From Sivonenia sp049582005 (GTDB lineage Bacteria; Cyanobacteriota; Cyanobacteriia; Gloeobacterales; PMM-0068): a stretch of DNA of 11,411 bases. The position numbers and the translations under genes are program-made. Where the stretch lies: assembly GCA_049582005.1 (NCBI GenBank), contig JBAUTB010000250.1, forward strand, positions 1-11,411, in the 5' to 3' direction. The notes beneath the pieces are model-generated. The model searched no databases and was not told the DNA's origin. It saw only the letters and a program-made list of their open reading frames with translations. Positions 6,896-11,411 of the stretch are shown in pieces. Positions within the stretch are counted from its first letter, which is position 1. The number at the start of each line of letters is the position of its first letter.

Positions 6896-7390
6896 ATGTG
6901 TGGTGGGGTAGAGTACAAAGCCCCTAATCCAAAGTCCGGGAAGATAGAGCATCGTCGGACCTATTTTCCGATTCCCTATGCTAAATTACCGGTAATCGGG
7001 ACAAAAGGGGCAGCTTTGGTCACCTGGGGAAAGCGAAAGGGAGAATATCCCGATCTCGATATTCCCTTGGGCGGTTGGGCTCGGCTGGACAGTCTGGAAG
7101 CAGGCCGCTGGGATCGGTTTGTTCCTCAGCATGTCGTCATTCCTGTTCGCCAATTCATGGAAAAGAATCGCCAAGGCTCTTCTCAGTGGTTTTTATTGGA
7201 GGCGGCTCAGGTACTCCGTGGAATTGGAATTCGGGCCGGAGGAACAGGCTTTGTCTACGTCGTCACGGTACCCGGAGATGATTCCTATGAACGGATGCCC
7301 TATCCCCTCCATCTCAATCGAGCTAAGGAATGGGGAAATTTTATATGGCCCGAGAAATTACCCTGGCTAGATCAAGGTTTCAGCGATTAA
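6896..7390 (+). CDS. Small divergent SRAP-like (YedK/HMCES-type) protein
   Basis: The 164-residue protein follows the order of SRAP landmarks but is short for the family (about 220 or more). It begins Met-Cys-Gly, placing Cys2 where SRAP proteins expose the residue that bonds covalently to abasic sites in single-stranded DNA. LVTWG (41-45) matches the 'WGL.P' strand, WARLDSL (61-67) the 'NARSET' motif, VVIPVRQFMEK (80-90) the 'R.L.P..GFYEW' motif with E89 retained, FVYVVTVPG (119-127) the 'VTT.A' strand, and YERMP (131-135) the 'H.RMP' motif. Two active-site residues differ: Asn to W61 and His to Y131. So abasic-site bonding may be changed or lost. The start is the only ATG downstream of the in-frame stop at 6851-6853. 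Its stop overlaps the convergent neighbour's stop within TTAA (7387-7390). Confidence 0.6.
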   Translation: MCGGVEYKAPNPKSGKIEHRRTYFPIPYAKLPVIGTKGAALVTWGKRKGEYPDLDIPLGGWARLDSLEAGRWDRFVPQHVVIPVRQFMEKNRQGSSQWFLLEAAQVLRGIGIRAGGTGFVYVVTVPGDDSYERMPYPLHLNRAKEWGNFIWPEKLPWLDQGFSD

Positions 7391-8241
7391 GGTTTTAACA
7401 AGGCACTCCACACTTTGCGCTTGTTGTCCCAGAAAGGAGCTGGTGTGGTACCAATGATATCCGGTCCCCAATAGTGATCCGGGAATTCTGGGCTAAAAGC
7501 CATCAAGATATCGCCTTCCTGAACCACAAGAGGATTTTCACCGAGGGATAACTCCACGCCTTCGGCACTCCCTTCCTGTGGTTCGTAATCCCAGAAAGCT
7601 CCTGCTACAGAACCATCTCGCTTGGTCAGGACAACCCTGACCTTCAAATCCGTGGTGTTCCCTACGCGCAGAGAGCCTCTACGCCCTGTTGTAGTCGGGG
7701 TAGATACATTCTTGGCGGGGTTAGCCGTGATGGTGGTAGAAGCAGCAACCGATTCAACTCCCCTATTCACGGTTAACGTCCACATTTTTTTCTTGCTGTC
7801 CCATCCCAGGGGAATATTGCTGCGCCCCGTAATGTATGGCCCCCAAAAATTGCGTGAGCCATCCATGGCAATCACCGCCACCACATCCCCAAGAGAGAGC
7901 ACCAAAGGTTTCTGGTCTACTTTCAGACGCATATCTTTGCCCCGGCCCTCCCGAGAAGAAAAATTCCAATAGCTTCCTTGGGTAGTTCCATCCTTACGGG
8001 TCAAGATTACCTGGATAGGGGTGCCGCTCTGGTTAAAGACCTGAATTTCTCCCGATGATTGCGTGTCTTGGGTTGCAGACACAGGCGTAGCAGCTCCTAG
8101 ACGTACAGATTGCGTTTGTCCTACCTGTAGAACCGAACTCTCTCTTATCCTTTGAGGGTTAGGAGGTAAGGGGGTAGCGCTCGCTGTGCTCAAAAGAGTT
8201 TGACTGACCAGAGCCAAAAACAGCCATGAAATCTGTTTCAC
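7387..8241 (-). CDS. Exported protein of two tandem copies of an unrecognised domain
   Basis: This 284-residue protein begins with a likely Sec signal peptide (hydrophobic 5-20, cleavage probably after ASA at 20-22), so it should act outside the cytoplasm. The rest is two copies of a domain of about 95 residues, at about 64-158 and 189-282, joined by a Thr/Ala/Pro-rich linker. Both copies share, in order, VxLTxxDGxxxGxxW, an EG pair, PLVxxxGD, WGPxIxG, and PxWDxKxKxW. The conserved tryptophans, glycines and aspartates suggest a beta-rich fold, perhaps ligand- or sugar-binding, but I recognise no family and assign no function. The start is GTG at 8241-8239; its first four bases, GTGA, contain the chaperonin stop, so translation is probably coupled. 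GGGAAGAA in the chaperonin tail can serve as ribosome binding site. Confidence 0.8.
   Translation of the reverse strand: MKQISWLFLALVSQTLLSTASATPLPPNPQRIRESSVLQVGQTQSVRLGAATPVSATQDTQSSGEIQVFNQSGTPIQVILTRKDGTTQGSYWNFSSREGRGKDMRLKVDQKPLVLSLGDVVAVIAMDGSRNFWGPYITGRSNIPLGWDSKKKMWTLTVNRGVESVAASTTITANPAKNVSTPTTTGRRGSLRVGNTTDLKVRVVLTKRDGSVAGAFWDYEPQEGSAEGVELSLGENPLVVQEGDILMAFSPEFPDHYWGPDIIGTTPAPFWDNKRKVWSALLKP
8238..8241 (-). promoter_or_regulatory. GTGA stop/start overlap coupling chaperonin to exported protein
   Basis: On the minus strand the bases GTGA provide both the GTG start of the exported protein (8241-8239) and the TGA stop of the chaperonin (8240-8238). Such a 4-base overlap implies a shared message and translational coupling. 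Confidence 0.85.
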
Positions 8242-9740
8242 AAAGATTCTTCCCGCTTTCGTACGATAGTTTGGATCCGCAGGACGCGGCCTGCGATTTC
8301 AGAGGCTACCCTAAGGGCGTGGGTCTTTACCTCCGTTGGATCTACGATCCCGAGCTGCCAGAGATCCGTGATATTCCCCGTCTCTTGGTCAATCCCCAAG
8401 TGTGGATTTTGCTCTATTCGTTGTTGGGCCAAGACCTGGGCACTTTTTTCCAGCGGCGCGTAGCCAGCATTACTCAGCATTTGCTCCAAGGGGCGACTTA
8501 AGGCCTCTAGGACAGATTGGATGCCGAACCGTTCCAAGGTTTGGGTTTGCTCTAAAAGTTGTTGCACAGCAGGACGACACGCTACTTCTGCAGCTCCACC
8601 ACCCGCCACAATACCCATACGCAATGCAGCCTGTACTGCCCCACAACTATCGGTAGTTACCCGCACGTTCTCAGCCAGGACTTCATTGGAAATAGCTCCA
8701 ACCTGCAGGGTTACCGTCGGCTCTCCAGCCCCTTCAGTAAAGAGGAGGCGGGCCTGTTCTCCCGAATAGCGAGCTTGGGCTTTGCCTAAAGGAAGATTTT
8801 TTGAGGCCAGTGCCCTACGGGTGATAGGAGCAGCTCCTGTGAATCGGCAAATCCGCTGCCAATCGCGTCGACTGACCCGTTCAAAGGCCAGAACACCCAA
8901 CTGATTCAAAACGTCTAAGGCCGCAGGGTCAATACTTTTCTCCGCCAGGAGGACTACAATTCCTCTGCCCGATAGGTTTTGCAGAGCTTCACGGAAACGG
9001 TTTTGGGCAGCCAGGTACTGGTTAAATCCACTTTCTGTACCCAAGGCCTGAGGGTCTAAACTTTCAGGCTCTAGGGCATCGGCTATCACCAAAACTCCAC
9101 CCGCTTTTTCCCAAGAGATCAAGGGAGGATTAAGGGCAGGCTTGCTCAAGACTGTTCCCGCCACAAGCTGACTGGCTTGCCCTAAGCGGGGGGCAATGAC
9201 GCTGCTAAGTCGAAATTCAGGGTCCTTGAGTTTTTCAGGCCCCAACGTACGCACCCCTTCTACTACCAATTGAGCCAAGGTTTCATCCCCACGGGCGGCA
9301 ATGAGTGCTGTTTGTAGCAGGAGAGGACTATCGAACGGTACAGGTTGAGCCATCTCTTCAAGGGCATGAACCGCCACCGAGACGGCTTTAGACATTCCAG
9401 AAAGAATCGGATTGACCGGGACTCCTTTTTGAAGGGCAAGGAGAGCTGACTCTAGAAGAGCACCAGCCATGACGGTTGCTGTGGTAGTGCCATCTCCGAC
9501 CGCTGTTTCTTGAGCTTCAATCGCTTGAATAACCAGGCGAGCACAAGGGTGTTGGGCGTCGAGTTGTCTTAAAATTTCAATCCCATCATTGGTCAAAATG
9601 ATTCGCCCTAACTCATCTACCAGCAAGACATCCAAGCCTTTAGGACCGAGGGTTCCAGACACGGTTTCCACAATGACTTGCACCGCTGCAATATTGGTGC
9701 GGACTACACGTAAACGTTCTTCAGAAGGGACATGAGACAT
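8238..9740 (-). CDS. Archaeal-like (group II/III-like) Cpn60/TCP-1 chaperonin
   Basis: This 500-residue protein is a full chaperonin chain in the usual order: equatorial, intermediate, apical, intermediate, equatorial. It reads closer to archaeal thermosomes than to GroEL: TLGPKGLDVLLVDELG (30-45), TNDGIEILRQLDAQHPCA (50-67) and the C-terminal VDPTEVKTHAL/LRIQTIV (466-493) match group II signatures. The ATP-site residues are kept: VGDGTTTATV (81-90, with D83), D364 at the position of GroEL D398, and VAGGGAAEV (378-386). The apical region 223-260 is about as long as the segment holding the thermosome's built-in lid helix, absent from GroEL. There is no GGM tail. It is somewhat shorter than thermosome subunits (about 530-550). 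No groES lies nearby. It forms an operon with the exported protein and diverges from hisS. No CIRCE heat-shock operator is seen upstream. A normal groEL presumably exists elsewhere in the genome. Confidence 0.85.
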   Translation of the reverse strand: MSHVPSEERLRVVRTNIAAVQVIVETVSGTLGPKGLDVLLVDELGRIILTNDGIEILRQLDAQHPCARLVIQAIEAQETAVGDGTTTATVMAGALLESALLALQKGVPVNPILSGMSKAVSVAVHALEEMAQPVPFDSPLLLQTALIAARGDETLAQLVVEGVRTLGPEKLKDPEFRLSSVIAPRLGQASQLVAGTVLSKPALNPPLISWEKAGGVLVIADALEPESLDPQALGTESGFNQYLAAQNRFREALQNLSGRGIVVLLAEKSIDPAALDVLNQLGVLAFERVSRRDWQRICRFTGAAPITRRALASKNLPLGKAQARYSGEQARLLFTEGAGEPTVTLQVGAISNEVLAENVRVTTDSCGAVQAALRMGIVAGGGAAEVACRPAVQQLLEQTQTLERFGIQSVLEALSRPLEQMLSNAGYAPLEKSAQVLAQQRIEQNPHLGIDQETGNITDLWQLGIVDPTEVKTHALRVASEIAGRVLRIQTIVRKREESL

Positions 9741-9797
9741 AACTAATTATGGTCCTGCGTTCCTTAGTGTACTGGTGATTCTTTAAGTTCTGCCTAA
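9741..9797. promoter_or_regulatory. Short divergent spacer, chaperonin operon and hisS
   Basis: Only 57 bases separate the two starts if the first hisS ATG is used, so promoters probably overlap the coding ends. No TTAGCACTC-type CIRCE repeat is present. A TACAAT hexamer at 9818-9823, inside the first codons of the hisS frame, would suit a -10 for a message starting near 9830, which would favour the second hisS start (9855). The evidence is weak. Confidence 0.3.
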
Positions 9798-11291
9798 ATG
9801 AAAAGCACCCTGCCCGGTACAATTGAGCCTGCACAATTTCTACTGAGTAGGCCGATGACTGAACTTGGGATTATGGGGGGCACCCGCGACTTTCTGCCCC
9901 AAGAGATGAATCGTCGGGAGTATGTCATCGACCGGATGAAGCAGGTATTCCGCAAGTACGGATTTGAGCCGCTGGAAACGCCTTCTATCGAGCGCTGGGA
10001 CACCCTGGCAGGAAAATATGGTGAAGAAGGAGAAAAACTGATTTATCACGTGATTAGTAGCGGGAAGTTGAGACAAGAAATGGACAAGCCTGATTTCCTG
10101 GCGAATTATCTAAGTGATACTGAGTCCCGTCTGGCCTTACGCTACGACCTCACTGTTCCCCTCTCGCGGGTGATGGGGATGTATGGCGACCAAACCTATC
10201 CAGACCCGACGGACCCCAAGGGTAAACGTCAGCTACGTAAACTATCCCGCCCTTTCAAGCGCTATCAGATTCAACCCGTATGGCGCGGCGATAGACCAGG
10301 AGCAGGGCGCTATCGGGAGTTCTTCCAGTGCGATGTGGATGTGATTGGAGCGGAGAGCCTTCTCGTAGAAGCAGAACTGGTTGCTATTGGCTCTGAAGTT
10401 TTGAGTAGTCTTGGCTTTCCCTCTTTTACGATTCGGATGAATCACCGCAAGTTGCTAACCGGCTTCATTCAATGGGCCGGCATTCCTAAACATCAGGAAG
10501 CAGCAGCGCTGACGGCAGTGGATAAGTTAGACAAAGCTACGCCAGAAGAAGTCCAGCAGGAATTACTGGCCAAAAATTGCGCTAAAGATGCCGTTGAAAA
10601 ACTCTTTAAGGTGATTGGTTTAGAGGGTAATTCCAGCGAAGTTTTAGCTCAAGCTCAAGAACTCCTTACTCAATCTTCTCTAGCCCTAGCAGGAATTCAG
10701 GACCTGGAGAAAGTTCTGGGCCACCTGAAAGACTATGAAATCCCAGAGCAGAACTATAAGGTGGACCTTACTTTAGCCCGTGGTTTGGACTACTACACAG
10801 GGACCATTTTTGAGACGGTGACACCCGCGAAAGTCGGCAGTATTGGCGGTGGTGGACGCTATGACCGCCTCATCTACGATTTGTCCAATGGCAAAATTGA
10901 CCTACCGGCGGTGGGCACTTCTTTTGGCCTAGACCGCTTACTGACAGCTTTAGAAATGCTGGACCTGTTGCAAACCGTGCCTCCGATTTCCGAAGTGCTG
11001 GTAACCCGCTTCACCGATCCAGGAGCGGCTACCCTAGGTTTGAGCTTGGCCAAACAATTGCGTAATGAAGGAATCCGTACTGAAATTTTCTATGGGGATG
11101 AACCCTTTAGCCCTAACGAAATGCGGAAGCAACTGGGCTATGCGAACGAAAAGAAAATTACCTACGTTTTGATTTTGGGTCCTGGAGAAATAGAAAGCGG
11201 GGTTGTTGCCCTACGGAACATGAATGATCGCTCCCAACAGATGGTTCCGCTCCATGAGATTGTGCTTTTGCTAAAGCAGCTATGCCGGTAA
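9798..11291 (+). CDS. hisS: Histidyl-tRNA synthetase, long Bacteroidetes/eukaryote-like type
   Basis: HisRS charges tRNA-His with histidine in the cytosol. The class II core is complete: ETPSIE near motif 1 (60-65), motif 2 across 151-181 (RYQIQPVWRGDRPG, then GRYREFFQCDVD), the HisA box LARGLDYYTGTIFE (326-339, with catalytic R328), HisB IGGGGRYDRL (349-358) and motif 3 VGTSFGLDRLL (372-382). The anticodon-binding domain is at about 398-497, which argues against HisZ, a paralogue lacking it. At 497 residues it is longer than the usual bacterial form (about 420-440); KYGEEGEKL, QPVWRGDRPG and QCDVDVIG resemble Bacteroidetes and eukaryotic HisRS rather than the common bacterial type. The first 19 residues look non-conserved and the first ATG has no ribosome binding site, so the ATG at 9855 (M20) may be the true start. 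Confidence 0.93.
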   Translation: MKSTLPGTIEPAQFLLSRPMTELGIMGGTRDFLPQEMNRREYVIDRMKQVFRKYGFEPLETPSIERWDTLAGKYGEEGEKLIYHVISSGKLRQEMDKPDFLANYLSDTESRLALRYDLTVPLSRVMGMYGDQTYPDPTDPKGKRQLRKLSRPFKRYQIQPVWRGDRPGAGRYREFFQCDVDVIGAESLLVEAELVAIGSEVLSSLGFPSFTIRMNHRKLLTGFIQWAGIPKHQEAAALTAVDKLDKATPEEVQQELLAKNCAKDAVEKLFKVIGLEGNSSEVLAQAQELLTQSSLALAGIQDLEKVLGHLKDYEIPEQNYKVDLTLARGLDYYTGTIFETVTPAKVGSIGGGGRYDRLIYDLSNGKIDLPAVGTSFGLDRLLTALEMLDLLQTVPPISEVLVTRFTDPGAATLGLSLAKQLRNEGIRTEIFYGDEPFSPNEMRKQLGYANEKKITYVLILGPGEIESGVVALRNMNDRSQQMVPLHEIVLLLKQLCR

Positions 11292-11320
11292 GACTTTAAG
11301 TTTAGTGGGGGAAGTCATCA

Positions 11321-11382
11321 AGCATAGCTTCAGGTAGAACCCCCTTAGTGTCTAATCATTACTTTTTAAACAAAGCTATGCT
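11321..11382. repeat. Perfect 10-bp inverted repeat downstream of hisS
   Basis: AGCATAGCTT (11321-11330) and AAGCTATGCT (11373-11382) are exact complements separated by 42 bases, within the 120-base non-coding tail after hisS. A GGGGG run just before the first arm can also pair with the CCCCC run at 11340-11344. There is no T-run after the second arm, so this is not a typical terminator. It could be a foldback in the hisS 3' end or the ends of a small mobile remnant. Confidence 0.45.
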
Positions 11383-11411
11383 GGGGAAGGAACTCAGAGA
11401 CTAGAAACGCA

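Noticed and set aside
8402..8789. Several plus-strand open frames inside the chaperonin gene
   Set aside because: They are antisense shadows of a strongly conserved minus-strand gene and show no family resemblance.
9741..9797. Possible CIRCE heat-shock operator upstream of the chaperonin
   Set aside because: No TTAGCACTC/GAGTGCTAA pair is present; TTAGTGTAC is only a chance partial match.
1..11411. CRISPR array, tRNA or rRNA genes, HIP1 octamers
   Set aside because: No regularly spaced repeats, no tRNA-like cloverleaf or rRNA sequence, and no GCGATCGC were found by eye on either strand.

Overview
The window looks like a piece of a cyanobacterial chromosome of moderate GC content. This rests mainly on the IlvC and YbaB sequences, which read as typical cyanobacterial versions, and on the intergenic C/G-rich palindromes. 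I found no HIP1 octamer (GCGATCGC) by eye, so the host is probably not one of the HIP1-rich lineages. The species cannot be named from this sequence.

Layout, left to right. (1) 1-332 is a mobile, repeat-rich edge: the first 18 codons of an IS630-type transposase run off the left end, followed by a nested C/G inverted repeat. (2) 333-1427 (-) is an AT-rich gene for a NERD-domain nuclease-like protein with two zinc ribbons of identical spacing. (3) 1504-2496 (-) is ilvC, closed by a strong intrinsic terminator; it diverges from (4) the ybaB-recR pair at 2630-3565 (+). (5) 3566-3921 is a 356-base gap with no convincing gene. (6) 3922-5109 (+), a GT2/GtrA polyprenyl-phosphate sugar synthase, and 5137-6765 (-), a GT39-type membrane glycosyltransferase, face each other and could form a lipid-linked sugar-transfer module. 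(7) 6896-7390 (+) is a small, altered SRAP (YedK/HMCES-like) protein. (8) 8238-9740 (-) is an archaeal-like (group II/III-like) chaperonin whose stop overlaps the start of 7387-8241 (-), an exported protein made of two copies of an unrecognised domain. (9) 9798-11291 (+) is a histidyl-tRNA synthetase of the longer, Bacteroidetes/eukaryote-like type. (10) 11292-11411 holds a perfect 10-bp inverted repeat.

The core functions are branched-chain amino acid synthesis (ilvC), recombinational repair (ybaB-recR) and tRNA charging (hisS). The accessory content is the NERD protein, the glycosyltransferase pair, the altered SRAP protein and the chaperonin/exported-protein operon. That operon, with the SRAP gene abutting it tail to tail, is the part most likely to hide an undescribed system. 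It pairs a thermosome-like chaperonin, which keeps its ATPase residues and apparently its built-in-lid region, with a translationally coupled secreted duplicated-domain protein, and no groES, dnaK, dnaJ or grpE is present in the window.
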